Shown here in pieces: positions 20,601 to 28,618 of a DNA stretch of 53,598 nt. The stretch comes from an uncultured Bacteroidota bacterium. Its GTDB lineage: Bacteria; Bacteroidota; Bacteroidia; Chitinophagales; Chitinophagaceae. Under the pieces are notes generated by a model. The model was not told the origin of the DNA and ran no database searches. It saw only the letters and a program-made list of their open reading frames with translations. Numbering within the stretch: the first letter of the stretch is position 1; each line of letters begins with the position of its first letter. A program made the translations under genes and the position numbers. The stretch is from positions 1-53,598 of the forward strand of contig CAISPO010000013.1 of the NCBI GenBank assembly GCA_903887415.1, given 5' to 3'.

Positions 20601-22656
20601 TGCCGTTTGCGGCACTGGTGGCGGTGGTAAATGTGCTGCTTGCTGTCAGCGAACTGGTTGTGCTGAAAGTATTTGGCCCGGTCCATACATAATGCAAGGC
20701 TGTTATTCCGGAGGCAACATTATTAAGCGTTAGTGGTGTCCCTACGCATACAGGGCCGGTATTACTGGCGGAAGTAACAGATGGCACGGGGTTAATGGTC
20801 AACACTGTAGTTATCAGGCACCCCGTAGTATTATCCGTAAACGTGATGGTCGTTGGGCCAGTGTGTATTCCAGTAACCGTGCCGGACAGAGAGCCTACCG
20901 TTCCGTTGGCTAAATTACTGCTGCTCCATGTCCCGGTAGGGTCTGTATCTGTAAGCGTAATGTTAGACCCTACACACACGGCAGGAGAGCCGTTAATAGT
21001 GGGGGGCAAAGGATTCACCGTAACAGTAACTGCCGCAGAAGCCCCGCAGCCTGTTGTGTAAGAAACCAGCGTTGTGCCGGCATTTACTCCGGTAACTACG
21101 CCGGTCGCGGGGTTAACTGTTGCCGCGGCCCCATTGCTGCTGGCCCATGTGCCGCCCGCCGGAGTGCTGTTTAGTGTTGTTGTAAGGTTCTTACAAATAG
21201 TCAGTGCTCCTGTTGGGGTTGCCGCCAATGCAATTACGGTGACAGTAGCGGTTGCCGTGCAACTGCCAAGTGCGTAAGTGATAGCCGCGTTTCCTGCTGT
21301 AGCCCCGGCGGTCACATCCCCTGATCCGTCAATGAGGGCATTGGCATTGCTGCTGCTCCATGCGCCGCCTGCCGGGGTGCTGTTCAGGGTTGTTGTGGCG
21401 TTGGCGCATACAGCCAGTGTCCCTGTGATTGCCGTCGGCTGAGGGTTCACAGTAACTACCGCCATTGTCTGGCAGCCGCTTTTTGTGTAAGAGATCGTAG
21501 CCGTGCCGCTAGCCAGCACACTGCTGGTAACGATTCCGCTGCCCGAGCCAATAGATGCTGTTCCGTTGCTGCTGTTCCAGGCGCCGCCTGCGGGCGTACT
21601 GTTTAAAGTCGTCCCCTGGCCCGCACAGAAGCTCAATGTGCCGGTAATATTTGATGGTACAACATTTACGGTAACAACCGCTCCAACCGCACAAGTGGTG
21701 CCAAGTGTATAGGAAATTGGGGTTGTCCCGCCGCCGGTTATACCGGTTACAATGCCCGAAACCGGATCAATGCTGCCATTGGTGCCACTGCTGCTCCACG
21801 TGCCGCCTGCAGGGGTGCTGTTCAGCGTTGTCATTGAGCCGGCGCAAACAGTAAGCGCTCCGCCAATAGCAGCAGGTAAAGGGTTTACCGTAACATTAAC
21901 CGGTAGTGTTGTACCACATGCAGTGGCATACGTAACAGAAACGGTTGATGTTGTGGTCACAGATGGTATACCGGTAACTACTCCTGAAGTGTTCACGCTT
22001 CCTATCGCAGGTGCGCTGCTGGTCCATGTTCCTCCTAATGGTGTGCTGCTTAATGTTGTTTGTAAGCCGGCGCAGACAGCAAGTGTGCCGGAAATAGCCG
22101 TTGGGCCGGAAACCAAAGCAAGGGAAGCGTAATTCTCACTGCCATCTCCATTTACATTTAAATAAGTGCCTGTGATGTTCCCCGGAAGGGACGTAGTATG
22201 TGAAGCATTAATTTGCAATCCGGTAATTGTAAAGTTATCAATGTGCCCATGACCGGAGCCGGTGAGCGTGATTACAAGATTGCCAGACGAAAATACTCCT
22301 GCAACAGTTGCCAGGTCGCCCCCCGGGGTCGGGTTAAAAGCAGGCACCGCGCCGGTAAATACCCATCCTGTAGGAGGGGAAAGGGTTATTGTTGTTGGGT
22401 TCCATGGGCCGCTGTTGCCAAAATCGTTTTGGAAAAATTCTCCTACTGTTATCGTTCCTAAAGTGGTAGCGGCCGGCGATGTTCCATCTAATGCGGAACT
22501 GCTGCAGATATTTGCTCCATTAGTTGCACCACTCACGGATATTTGTCCTGATGCAGCCAGAGAAATGCATGACAATAGCACAAGGACAAATAAGGATTTC
22601 TTCACACATAGCATCTTCAGCGATGATTTCTTCACGGAAAGTATTAACTTTTTCAT
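14626..22656 (-). CDS. giant Ig-like/PKD-like repeat surface protein with T9SS sorting domain
   Basis: The 2676-residue product has a signal peptide ending near LAASGQ. After a roughly 150-residue N-terminal domain come about six BIG2-like repeats (residues about 185-610; motif CAG.TTLNSTPAGGTWSSS), two PKD/Ig-like modules, about seventeen PKD-like repeats of 90-100 residues (motif TPVMTST..TTC, then F.WTVG, then VTPTS, then VTVNP), one further Ig-like module, and a type A T9SS C-terminal domain (RVYPNPAQTIINIDLG, FSPGYYIIECRKNG). Each repeat has Cys residues near its start and end that could form disulfides. Type IX secretion to the cell surface and an adhesin or gliding-type role are inferred. 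The long antisense frames across it are compositional shadows. It is transcribed divergently from the T6SS cluster and upstream of the OmpA gene. Confidence 0.9.
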   Translation of the reverse strand: MKKLILSVKKSSLKMLCVKKSLFVLVLLSCISLAASGQISVSGATNGANICSSSALDGTSPAATTLGTITVGEFFQNDFGNSGPWNPTTITLSPPTGWVFTGAVPAFNPTPGGDLATVAGVFSSGNLVITLTGSGHGHIDNFTITGLQINASHTTSLPGNITGTYLNVNGDGSENYASLALVSGPTAISGTLAVCAGLQTTLSSTPLGGTWTSSAPAIGSVNTSGVVTGIPSVTTTSTVSVTYATACGTTLPVNVTVNPLPAAIGGALTVCAGSMTTLNSTPAGGTWSSSGTNGSIDPVSGIVTGITGGGTTPISYTLGTTCAVGAVVTVNVVPSNITGTLSFCAGQGTTLNSTPAGGAWNSSNGTASIGSGSGIVTSSVLASGTATISYTKSGCQTMAVVTVNPQPTAITGTLAVCANATTTLNSTPAGGAWSSSNANALIDGSGDVTAGATAGNAAITYALGSCTATATVTVIALAATPTGALTICKNLTTTLNSTPAGGTWASSNGAAATVNPATGVVTGVNAGTTLVSYTTGCGASAAVTVTVNPLPPTINGSPAVCVGSNITLTDTDPTGTWSSSNLANGTVGSLSGTVTGIHTGPTTITFTDNTTGCLITTVLTINPVPSVTSASNTGPVCVGTPLTLNNVASGITALHYVWTGPNTFSTTSSLTASSTFTTATSAANGIYTVTATDNNGCSAFNTTNASVSNIPTLTGITSDMSTYCSTNPVILTAAGAFGNGSVISYNWSGPALATTTTAANSKTIASVTTAGAGIYSVTVTYTGTGCTSTTYTTTPVAVNPTPTITVTGKSICSGGTVDLFLNVTTPSNISWTIGSNPGNNISGFSASSGGEITDALTNASNSTANTLQYLVTPVSAVLNCPGVTASVVITVNPTPVMTATTSATTCGALSLPLTASAPSNFSWTIGTISPFPTSISNASNGSGSTINQTLANTSNSTPGSVQYIVTPTSQTGGCSGSSETITVTVNPGPALTSQTNVSVCSGLPLSIPLTSTASANFNWTVGTASSGISGASSGSGTIITGTLNNSSNTAYGTQVYNVTPVSSSGGCSGSTVFVTVTVNPLPSVTTSTSQSTCSGIQLNIGLTASIPGSTFTWGESSEQSGITGATSGLTATINDVLLNSNPTSPGKAVYSVRATSPSSIGSCLSAAPTLVTVTVNPTPVMTSTNTVTTCGAVNLPLTSSTAGTTGNTFVWTAGATTGTISGASDGSGNNFIQSLSNGSNSVVATAQYTITPTSVTGACLGIGSVVTVSVNPAPSVSNGGQSVCSGSLLTINLESSTSSNFTWTVANTGGMTGGHGSTVAGTTITDYLVNSSNTTPGFLTYSVTPTSSGSVGCTGASSLITVTVNPLPGVSTPTSQAICSGIAMNIGLAATITGSTFTWGVTSESSGISGGTNGTTTITDILSNTSHTNIGTATYTVLPTSPASIGSCTAATPTTVTVSVYPTPVMTSTLIATTCSSVNIPLTASTASTTGSNFAWTVIDPGTTLGASGGGGSNFIQTLTDTSNSAVASVLYSVTPTSSTGSCLGISSIVTVNVNPSPVLQSGGTSVCSGSGLSLPLNPSTPSSFTWTVESAGSISGGTAGSGTTITDPLTNPSNSTFGTLTYSVTPTSTVGGCAGSSSLVTVTVNPLPAMSASSATVCSGTALGINLTTIGGLASNFVWGENFVSTGTITGYNTNVASPSITDLLVNSDHSAQGTVIYTVIPTSTAANGSCTAASVATITVSVNPTPLVTSASNITICSNTSTSYSITATDSSNYSWTIGTIFGSIGVAYPDVGTVINQPLTDSSHSSAGSVQYLITPTSTIGRCVGPIFPLSVVVNPSPVVTTATSASVCNSAQLSIPLASSTYPEGTFNWTVGTITGAIAGANGGSGPIVDTLFNPSPSSPGTVVYNVTAISAIGSCTSVPTAITVVVNPSPVVTNATSASTCSDVSPNITLTASTASTFAWGANTVSGVINATTGNNTSLINDLLHNISNTVPGNVIDTIRATSNSGACVSLTLTTINVVVNPTPVITSAFADTVCSGVGLDINLVASTGPDATFAWGQSFDPGGITGASANTTPLINDVLTNPNSAVLGVIIYTVLPTSHIGCIPDSTTKIAVVVNPAPNVTTTLSQSTCSDTRLGIALLSSTDANSTFKWVQTFEHRVTGGSTTVAVTDTINDLLHNLSDSVSNIVVYSVTPRSLLGCFGSPALITVSVNPLPVITGGNTAICSGLNPGININLVNLTSTPSICNWQVSDTSGAFSDNNSGTLTNTIAPVLTNTGNSTIGTVTFSISPTSNLGCPGPSHLITVSVNPIPKLRSSDTLAMCSEGRFPYNAASSTALTKFYWSRPSFDASITGSFSPSPADSSGAVNDSISSNHLLTRDYVIYPFTLKSRGCISDTNVVFTVNPRPEKPFITLSADTSLCANTFFQNFSANAPADASLVLYEWTATHATVYDTNTAEVNRNILVSFDSAGVTSVVTVSAHVATFTCYSDSSVSIKVNGTPADAPATILYRNGLFICEKNNVDTPNGYKWGYDSIASLRSVVLPNEINQSYYNPKPDTNNLYYWVEVIHNGCPQKSYYITPGSTRLRATTEQAPISLRVYPNPAQTIINIDLGDVSGGDFSTDIFDITGRKLMTASNTSNITQLSVENFSPGYYIIECRKNGIKVAVAKFIKN
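17140..19700 (-). repeat. three tandem copies of a three-domain super-repeat (about 857 bp each)
   Basis: Within the giant gene, the boundary that opens with the class containing SVCSG (NPGPALTSQ, NPAPSVSNGG, NPSPVLQSGG) recurs at about 19700, 18843 and 17985, and the block ends at about 17140. Each block runs class A (SVCSG, F.WTV), class B (S.STCSG, FTWG.) and class C (TPVMTST, TTC). The spacing of about 857 bp indicates duplication of three domains at a time. Confidence 0.7.
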
Positions 22657-22765
22657 GTTCCAGGTCTTTTTTAAAATGATACCATAAACATACTGACATA
22701 AAATGTTTTTAGGTAATAATTATTAATTATTTTTTCTCGTCTTAAAAAAAGTCAACTTGATTCAT

Positions 22766-22775
22766 TAAATTTACC
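22766..22775 (+). promoter_or_regulatory. candidate -7 box of the T6SS leading operon
   Basis: TAAATTTACC lies 31 bases before the ATG at 22807 and is identical to the decamer upstream of tssB (33091-33100). No good -33 TTG is visible at the expected distance, so this is only a candidate. Confidence 0.35.
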
Positions 22776-22806
22776 GCAATTAAATTTTCTTAAATTATAT
22801 CGTGTG

Positions 22807-23847
22807 ATGAAAAAGATAGCTGTGTTTTTTCTGTTTTTCTTGATTTCAATGCCCTTTTTCTCTTTTGCCCAGGATTTGAATATAGATGGCGATACGGTGA
22901 AGGTCTCCGCTACGTCTTTTGCCAATATGCGTTTCCCTGATGAGATACAGAACGCCAAAATATCCTGCCCGGATGAAAACTATAAGCTGCAGTATAATGG
23001 TAACCGGATAACGATCAAACCAGGTGTGGATAAGCCGGTATCACCTTGCCAGTTATTTATTGATGAAGGCACAGAAAAGAAACCGCGCAATCATCGGTTT
23101 ATTTTGATATTCGCTGACGCGGCAGATGCATTTGAGGTATATCATGACCTCCACACCAACGATCTGATACAACAACGAATAGATTATCTGCAATCAAGTA
23201 GTAAGAAAACAGCAGAGCCGCCTGCCACTAAGCCCGAAACTCAGGTTGCTGCCACTACTCCTGTTGCGCCTAAAGAGAAGCCGGCTGCGGCTAAAGACAA
23301 TAATGTCCTGAACGGCAACGACTCCATATTCGTGTTGGACGGCGGCAGGAAATTATACCGCTCTGAGCTCGAGAAAAAAATAGGCGATAAAACCTACATG
23401 CTCACCAAATGCCTGGAATTGCTGTGCAAGAAAAAAGAAAATTATAATAATGCCATTGATTATGGTATGAAGCTCTTTAACTACGATGAGACCCGCACAG
23501 TGCAGATAAGCAGCAAAAAAACCAATACCATAGAATCCCGCCCCATCAAAAAGTATTTTATCAAGATGTCACAACTGCAGTACGACCGCGTGGACATTAA
23601 ATGGAGAACAGGCGTATTTATCAGCAACATTGTGAAGCAGGAAGACGGTACCTACAGAGGGGTAGTAGCTATTGAGCAGGAGTTTACCGGGTATAACGGG
23701 AATGAAGCCAACTATGCGTTCCATGACGTTACAAAGAAAAAGCTGGAATTCACAATAAAGATATGGGATGCCATGCAGGATGGCAAAGAGAAAACGTTTA
23801 TGGATGTTTATCTTGGCAATATTGGCGTTTCCGAATCACTAAAATAA
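22807..23847 (+). CDS. exported protein of the T6SS-iii operon (TraN-like N-terminal beta domain)
   Basis: The product has 346 residues from ATG 22807 (a GTG at 22804 is in frame). A signal peptide ends at SFAQ. Residues about 20-120 form a beta-rich domain (DGDTVKVSATSFANMRFPDEIQ, NGNRITIKPG, RFILIFADAADAFEVYHDL) reminiscent of conjugation TraN/VirB9-like proteins. A Lys/Pro/Ala linker (about 135-175) follows, then a C-terminal alpha/beta domain (YNNAIDYGMKLFNYDETRTV, YFIKMSQLQYDRVDIKWRTG). It is the first gene of the run leading into tssG-tssN-tssK-tssO. A periplasmic role in the T6SS envelope complex is inferred from position; it could correspond to one of TssP/Q/R, but the sequence does not let me say which. 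Confidence 0.65.
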   Translation: MKKIAVFFLFFLISMPFFSFAQDLNIDGDTVKVSATSFANMRFPDEIQNAKISCPDENYKLQYNGNRITIKPGVDKPVSPCQLFIDEGTEKKPRNHRFILIFADAADAFEVYHDLHTNDLIQQRIDYLQSSSKKTAEPPATKPETQVAATTPVAPKEKPAAAKDNNVLNGNDSIFVLDGGRKLYRSELEKKIGDKTYMLTKCLELLCKKKENYNNAIDYGMKLFNYDETRTVQISSKKTNTIESRPIKKYFIKMSQLQYDRVDIKWRTGVFISNIVKQEDGTYRGVVAIEQEFTGYNGNEANYAFHDVTKKKLEFTIKIWDAMQDGKEKTFMDVYLGNIGVSESLK

Positions 23848-23854
23848 TCCCGGG

Positions 23855-23876
23855 AACTGTATCCCCACAGTTTTTG
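23855..23876 (+). terminator. weak terminator/attenuator inside the T6SS leading operon
   Basis: The arms AACTGT (23855-23860) and ACAGTT (23867-23872) are followed by T5, immediately after the stop at 23847. The stem is only 6 bp, so partial attenuation is more likely than full termination. Confidence 0.35.
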
Positions 23877-23907
23877 ATTTCTGGCTGGATCACTAAAAAA
23901 TAGAAAA

Positions 23908-24771
23908 ATGAAAACAATTTCGGCTTTTTTTTTACTGTTTATGTTCATTTGCCCTGCACGGTCATCGGCGCAGTTTTTCTCGACAGACGATAAGCTGAAA
24001 GACGAAATGTTTCTGCGCGAGGTAAAGGTAATTGACGAGTTCATCGAAAGGTTCAATGATGAGAAAACGTCTTTTATACGCAAAGAATATGAGAAACAGA
24101 AGAGGGCTTATGACCTTCCCCGCAAGGAAATATTCATATCCCTTTTTAACCTGGATAATCCGCAATGGAATAAAAACACTTATCTCGAAGAGTTTTTTCG
24201 CGATGTGTCCGATTCACTGCACCCGCCCCATATCGCGTTTACCGACACGAACTGGTATTCTGAAGCCAATTGTACCTTTGCGTACAACAAAAAGAACATT
24301 GAGATACCATTGATCTTACAGATACAGATTACAAAAAACCATGGAGCAAAATGGATGATCGCTGGAATTGGCGACAATCCTGTTTTTACCGGCGTTTCAT
24401 CTTCTATACTGGACCCCGAGGGCCATAAGGCAAAAGAAGGGTTTAAATTTATTGCCACATCCAGCTATGCCACAAACTTTGTAGAGCTGCGTAATACTTT
24501 CGCTGATAAGAAGGATATACTTGATTATTTTGAGCCTGCGTTGCTCGCTACAGATAAAGCAAAACAGTTCATTAACCTGATACTGCAAAATAAAATTGAC
24601 TTCAAGTACGTAAAGGACATAAAATTCCATTTCTTTCAACTGCCGAACTGGATATTTGTTGTAGAGCAATTTGACAGGAAAAGCCTGAACAGCGGCTGGC
24701 TGATAAATGATGTGAAAAAAGTGCCCGATGCGGAAAAAGACGGTGTGAAAAAACAATTGCTCCAGAGATAA
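23908..24771 (+). CDS. exported protein of the T6SS-iii operon, unknown family
   Basis: The 287-residue product has a clear signal peptide (MKTISAFFLLFMFICPARSSAQ). The mature part begins with a charged helix (LREVKVIDEFIERFND) and continues as a mixed alpha/beta domain (CTFAYNKKNIEIPLILQIQI, AKWMIAGIGDNPVF, LPNWIFVVEQFDRKS). I do not recognise a family. It lies 60 bases after the TraN-like gene and 20 bases before the TPR gene, on the same strand as the T6SS core. Periplasmic location and a T6SS role are inferred from the operon. Confidence 0.65.
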   Translation: MKTISAFFLLFMFICPARSSAQFFSTDDKLKDEMFLREVKVIDEFIERFNDEKTSFIRKEYEKQKRAYDLPRKEIFISLFNLDNPQWNKNTYLEEFFRDVSDSLHPPHIAFTDTNWYSEANCTFAYNKKNIEIPLILQIQITKNHGAKWMIAGIGDNPVFTGVSSSILDPEGHKAKEGFKFIATSSYATNFVELRNTFADKKDILDYFEPALLATDKAKQFINLILQNKIDFKYVKDIKFHFFQLPNWIFVVEQFDRKSLNSGWLINDVKKVPDAEKDGVKKQLLQR

Positions 24772-24791
24772 TTGAATTTTTATTTTCAACT

Positions 24792-26747
24792 ATGGCTTTC
24801 TATAAATTTTTTAAGAAGGGTAGTGTTATTCTTCTGTTTACGTTATTGGTATTCCAGGATGTTCGTGCGCAAAAAACACTTACCGTTAAAGATACAACCA
24901 GCATTTATTCTGCAGCGCGCGATATTCTTACTGGCAACAGGTCATTTGTGACATTATTAAACTTTCTTGCAGATGCTTCCAACTCTGAGAGTGACAGAAA
25001 AGAAAGTATTGGGAACAATATAGAACAGCCCAATAACATCTTCATGAGCAAGAAAGCCGCAATTGAAGAAGATACCGACCCGGATAACAGTGCGCCAGGC
25101 AAGCATGAAGAATCGATTGAGGACTATCTTACCTCTTTCAATAGCTACTATCATACCTCGATTGATAACTCTATAGGGTTTATCATAAAGTCAGCTTCTC
25201 CTATAATGAGGGCCGATAACAAACTGCCCTACGTGAAAATACATTACAGCCAGTTGTTCAAAGGCAAGAATAGTGACGGTAAAAGTTTCAGCAGGGTGTA
25301 CAGGGTAGCCGAAATATTCTTTATTAAGAAAGGCGACGGCAACCAATGGCAGGCGTATATCAACTCGGTAAAATTTGAAGACCCGAAAGCACTGCCTGAC
25401 GATGGCAGCAACAACATCCCGATAGTTAGCGGGAACACAGGAACTGAACCGGAAGTGACAAGGGTGGAAAAAGATGAAACTTACTACAGGTCCTTGTTGT
25501 TTAAAGGCACAAGCTCCCTGGCTGAAAACAAATATGCCGATGCATACAGGTTCTTGCGCGAAGCCCAGGAGTCAAGTAAGTTTGCCGCAGATGCCAATGT
25601 TCAGTTTTCCAAACTCAAAACGCAGATCAAGAGCTCGGTGACAATGGAAACGGACAGTTTTTTCCATAGCCTTCTGAAAAAAAGGGCTCACGATATGGAG
25701 AATAACCATAAATATGAAGAGGCCAAAGTCTATTACGGATATGCCAGGGAATGCGACCTGTCTGATAAAACGTTGCCAGGTATCATGGCGCACCTTGATG
25801 ATAAAATAAACCTGGAGAAAGAATTGGAAGCGGCATACAGTAAAGGGTTATACGACCAGGGTGTTATAAACTATGGAGCTGCTATAGCAAATGACCTGTA
25901 CAACTCAGACCTGTATCTTGGCAGGGCTAAATGCTATGTAAAGCTGAACAGGGATGCTGATGCCAGGGCCGATTTTGCCAATGCAATAAAATATGACGCC
26001 GGCAATGTAGATATATATCTTTGGCAGGGCCGCTATTATGAAGCAAAAAACACTACGGCGTCCTACGATAGTGCGTATGCGTGTTTTGTAAATTACGTAA
26101 ACAAATCACTGTATCGCGATGACCCGGCGTTGAAACCAATACATGCAGAAGCAACCTACTGCAAGGGAATGAACTTGTATAAAAAGAACAGTTTCCTGGA
26201 GGCAATAGATTCTTTCCGGGCCGTTATCAGTCAGAATGAAGGTTATTATGAAGCGTTTTGCTATCTCGGCTGCTGCTACCTGGAGCGGAAAGACTATGCA
26301 AGCGCTATAGATAATCTTAAAAAGGCAATAGAAATAAATGGAAAGTATGCCGATGCGCACTATTGGTATGGTAAAACTTTACGGCAAAAGGACTGGGCAA
26401 AATATTCCGATGAAGCGATCAGGGAAATGGAGCTGGCGATCTCTATTATTGATAACGACAAAAATAGGAACTGGTTTCTTTGGAACAGTGAACTGGCTGA
26501 TATTCTGCAGCGCAACAAGAAATACGATGACGCCATAAAGTATTACACTAACTGCATTAACATCGACCCCGGCAAGAACTTCCTGTATTATCTGTACAGG
26601 GGCGAATGTTATCACCAGGGCGGTTATAACGAAAATGCAGGTAAAGACTATGATGCCTATAAAAAATGGTGTGACAAATATGGTATTCCTACCGACACAA
26701 ATCCGGCATATAAAAAAGACATGGATCAGTTAAACACGGGAAAATGA
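24792..26747 (+). CDS. exported TPR-repeat protein of the T6SS-iii operon
   Basis: The 651-residue product has a signal peptide ending at VRAQ. An N-terminal domain (residues 25-210, including YHTSIDNSIGFIIKSASPIM and AEIFFIKKGDGNQWQAYI) resembles a small beta fold; from about residue 225 onward there are TPR helices (ADAYRFLREAQESS, YYEAFCYLGCCYLERKDYAS, AIDNLKKAIEINGKYADAHY, DDAIKYYTNCINIDPGKNF). It probably sits in the periplasm or at the outer membrane as a scaffold. tssG starts one base after its stop, so coupled translation is likely. This size and TPR content do not match the textbook TssP, TssQ or TssR. Confidence 0.7.
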   Translation: MAFYKFFKKGSVILLFTLLVFQDVRAQKTLTVKDTTSIYSAARDILTGNRSFVTLLNFLADASNSESDRKESIGNNIEQPNNIFMSKKAAIEEDTDPDNSAPGKHEESIEDYLTSFNSYYHTSIDNSIGFIIKSASPIMRADNKLPYVKIHYSQLFKGKNSDGKSFSRVYRVAEIFFIKKGDGNQWQAYINSVKFEDPKALPDDGSNNIPIVSGNTGTEPEVTRVEKDETYYRSLLFKGTSSLAENKYADAYRFLREAQESSKFAADANVQFSKLKTQIKSSVTMETDSFFHSLLKKRAHDMENNHKYEEAKVYYGYARECDLSDKTLPGIMAHLDDKINLEKELEAAYSKGLYDQGVINYGAAIANDLYNSDLYLGRAKCYVKLNRDADARADFANAIKYDAGNVDIYLWQGRYYEAKNTTASYDSAYACFVNYVNKSLYRDDPALKPIHAEATYCKGMNLYKKNSFLEAIDSFRAVISQNEGYYEAFCYLGCCYLERKDYASAIDNLKKAIEINGKYADAHYWYGKTLRQKDWAKYSDEAIREMELAISIIDNDKNRNWFLWNSELADILQRNKKYDDAIKYYTNCINIDPGKNFLYYLYRGECYHQGGYNENAGKDYDAYKKWCDKYGIPTDTNPAYKKDMDQLNTGK

Positions 26748-26748
26748 T

Positions 26749-27687
26749 ATGGCTGGGAATATAGATAAGGAGCTGCTCCTGAAGGAAGTGCTGCATTTAC
26801 CGGAGGATTATAAGGCCACGGTTATTGCCTCTGAGCTTATTGAGCATGGTTTCCCGCCGGAAGATATATATTTCAGGAACGTAAGCCTTTTCAGGAGGTT
26901 TATATCCAAGGATGTAAACAACATACTGTGGGAGGAAAATGAAAACGAACCCGACAAGCTCGTGATCGAGCTGAACAGGGAAGGGTTGTACGATATGCTT
27001 CCCGATGGCATTACCCATGCCAAAACCATGAAAAGTGCACAGCAGAGTGTTCAGGCCGAATTTGCAATGCACAGGAAGCAGGAAGAACATGCCCGGAAAT
27101 TCTTCAGCACTTTTGAAAATGAATTCCTTCACTTTTCTTTGAAGCTGGAACGGATCGAACGCGATCTCTACGACAATAAGAACGAGGCGGTAACCCGTGA
27201 TTTTTTTGAATACTTTTATGGGGACAGCAGTGTGCTTACGGATATCCAGGTACTCACTTTACTTTATATCCTGCCGTTATCTAATAAAATAAGAGCTGAT
27301 ATTAAACTAATTTCCCAGACTCTTACCAAAATACTTAATTACAAGATCGTTGTTTCCAAGCAAAAAAATCAGCAGCAGATATTAAACAACAGTGCAGATA
27401 CTGCCCGGCTAAACCAGTCCGTTTTAGGTGTCGATACTGTTATATCCGACAGGTGCATGGTGCATTCTTTCTCTTATAGCCTTACCGTTTTCGATATTCA
27501 CTTTGATAAATACGTCGATTTCGAAAAGAATGGCAAGTGCAGCAATGTGCTCAATTTTGTGCTGCCATACTTTTTCCCGGTTGGCGCAAACGTAAATATT
27601 ACGTTATTGCCAGATGAAGTGTCCAGGGATATGAAAACCTCCACAACGGAAGAAAGTTTCTTTTTAGGATTTAATTCTTATATTTAA
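26749..27687 (+). CDS. tssG: T6SS baseplate protein TssG (subtype iii)
   Basis: The 312-residue cytosolic product carries the TssG layout: an N-terminal segment ending in LFRRFISKDV, a central NEFLHFSLKLERIERDLYD with a long helical region, then TLLYILPLSNKIRADIKLIS and a beta-rich C-terminal half (VLGVDTVISDRCMVHSFSYS, LNFVLPYFFPVGANVNI). In the baseplate wedge TssG pairs with two TssF copies and binds TssK. The ATG begins one base after the stop of the TPR gene. tssF is in the downstream operon at 37786, so the wedge genes are split. The assignment rests on weak family similarity plus context. Confidence 0.75.
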   Translation: MAGNIDKELLLKEVLHLPEDYKATVIASELIEHGFPPEDIYFRNVSLFRRFISKDVNNILWEENENEPDKLVIELNREGLYDMLPDGITHAKTMKSAQQSVQAEFAMHRKQEEHARKFFSTFENEFLHFSLKLERIERDLYDNKNEAVTRDFFEYFYGDSSVLTDIQVLTLLYILPLSNKIRADIKLISQTLTKILNYKIVVSKQKNQQQILNNSADTARLNQSVLGVDTVISDRCMVHSFSYSLTVFDIHFDKYVDFEKNGKCSNVLNFVLPYFFPVGANVNITLLPDEVSRDMKTSTTEESFFLGFNSYI

Positions 27688-27705
27688 GCTCAAATTTTAC
27701 AAAAA

Positions 27706-28536
27706 ATGTTAGTATCCGCAATTCTCCTGGCTATTGTGTCCCTGATCAGCATAGTAAGCGTATATGTGATCAATAAGGATAGCGGCCAGTTAAAAACTAT
27801 GCGCCTGCTGCTGCTTTTCGCGCTTTTTGCACTGGTCATGTCTGCATGTGGGCTCCTGGGCAAGTCAGAGGCTTCTATGACCTTTTTCTATGTCTTGCAA
27901 ATTGTATTCCTTGGGTTGGGCTACCTGGCATCCTACCTGGTGAAAAAATGCTTCTTTGGCGAGTTTACAAAGGAAAAAGTAAGCTCGGCGCTATATGTGC
28001 TGTCCATTGCTACGGCAGGAATGGCTGGCTTCACCTACGTTTTCAATCATTTCAATCCTGCGGGCCTCGCTCCTTACTATTCGTTCTGCATGTTCACTTT
28101 TGTTTTGCCGCAGTTTCTTGTTATCAGTTTCGAGGCTTATGCCGCTATCCCGCAGGAAATTTACAAAGTTTGGTATTATCCCGATGAAGAAAAGGAAATT
28201 GATTTCGATAAAATTGACACCAGCAAAATATTTATGCTGGAAATGGAATTTTCTAAATCAATAAATGACCCGAAACTGGTAAATAGTAAAGCGAAAGCGC
28301 CGCTGGGTATGCAGTTTGGCGATTGGTTCATGTCGTTCATAGAAAATTACAATCATAAATTCGACAACGAGCCTATTGTTTATTTAAACTCCGACAATAC
28401 CCCTCACGGATGGATATTTTATGTCAAGCCGTCATTTTTTGGTACTGCCAAGTACATTGATCCAGACGTTTCGATTGCAGATAATAAGATCGTAGAGAAG
28501 CACGTTATCATCGCGCGCAGGGTAGGAGTAGTGTAA
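27706..28536 (+). CDS. tssN: T6SS-iii inner-membrane protein TssN
   Basis: The 276-residue product has about five membrane helices in residues 1-150 (AILLAIVSLISIVSVYVI, LLLLFALFALVMSACGLL, FFYVLQIVFLGLGYLASYLV, YVLSIATAGMAGFTYVF, FCMFTFVLPQFLVISFEAY) and a cytoplasmic C-terminal domain of about 120 residues (FMLEMEFSKSINDPKL, FGDWFMSFIENYNHKFD, WIFYVKPSFFGTAKYID). This is the TssN signature protein of Bacteroidota T6SS, which takes part in the membrane complex that replaces TssJLM. It lies 18 bases after tssG and ahead of tssK. Confidence 0.9.
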   Translation: MLVSAILLAIVSLISIVSVYVINKDSGQLKTMRLLLLFALFALVMSACGLLGKSEASMTFFYVLQIVFLGLGYLASYLVKKCFFGEFTKEKVSSALYVLSIATAGMAGFTYVFNHFNPAGLAPYYSFCMFTFVLPQFLVISFEAYAAIPQEIYKVWYYPDEEKEIDFDKIDTSKIFMLEMEFSKSINDPKLVNSKAKAPLGMQFGDWFMSFIENYNHKFDNEPIVYLNSDNTPHGWIFYVKPSFFGTAKYIDPDVSIADNKIVEKHVIIARRVGVV

Positions 28537-28553
28537 TATATTTCAGTTAATTC

Positions 28554-28584
28554 TTGATTTCCTGACTTATATTTTATAGGTTTG
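28554..28584 (+). promoter_or_regulatory. Bacteroidota-type promoter upstream of tssK
   Basis: TTG at 28554-28556 and TAGGTTTG at 28577-28584 are separated by 20 bases, matching the Bacteroidota TTG/TAnnTTTG consensus. The box ends 34 bases before the tssK ATG at 28619. This would give tssK-tssO a promoter of their own in addition to read-through from tssN. Confidence 0.6.
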
Positions 28585-28618
28585 TTTTCCCCATTTTTAC
28601 TAAAATTTAATAAAAATA

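Noticed and set aside
17140..22120. Regular repeats as a CRISPR array
   Set aside because: The repeats are coding, about 220-300 bases long, diverged and without spacers.
22807..26747. Direct assignment of the three exported proteins as TssP, TssQ and TssR
   Set aside because: Sizes, lack of a lipobox and lack of the expected membrane helix do not fit; only operon context supports a T6SS role.
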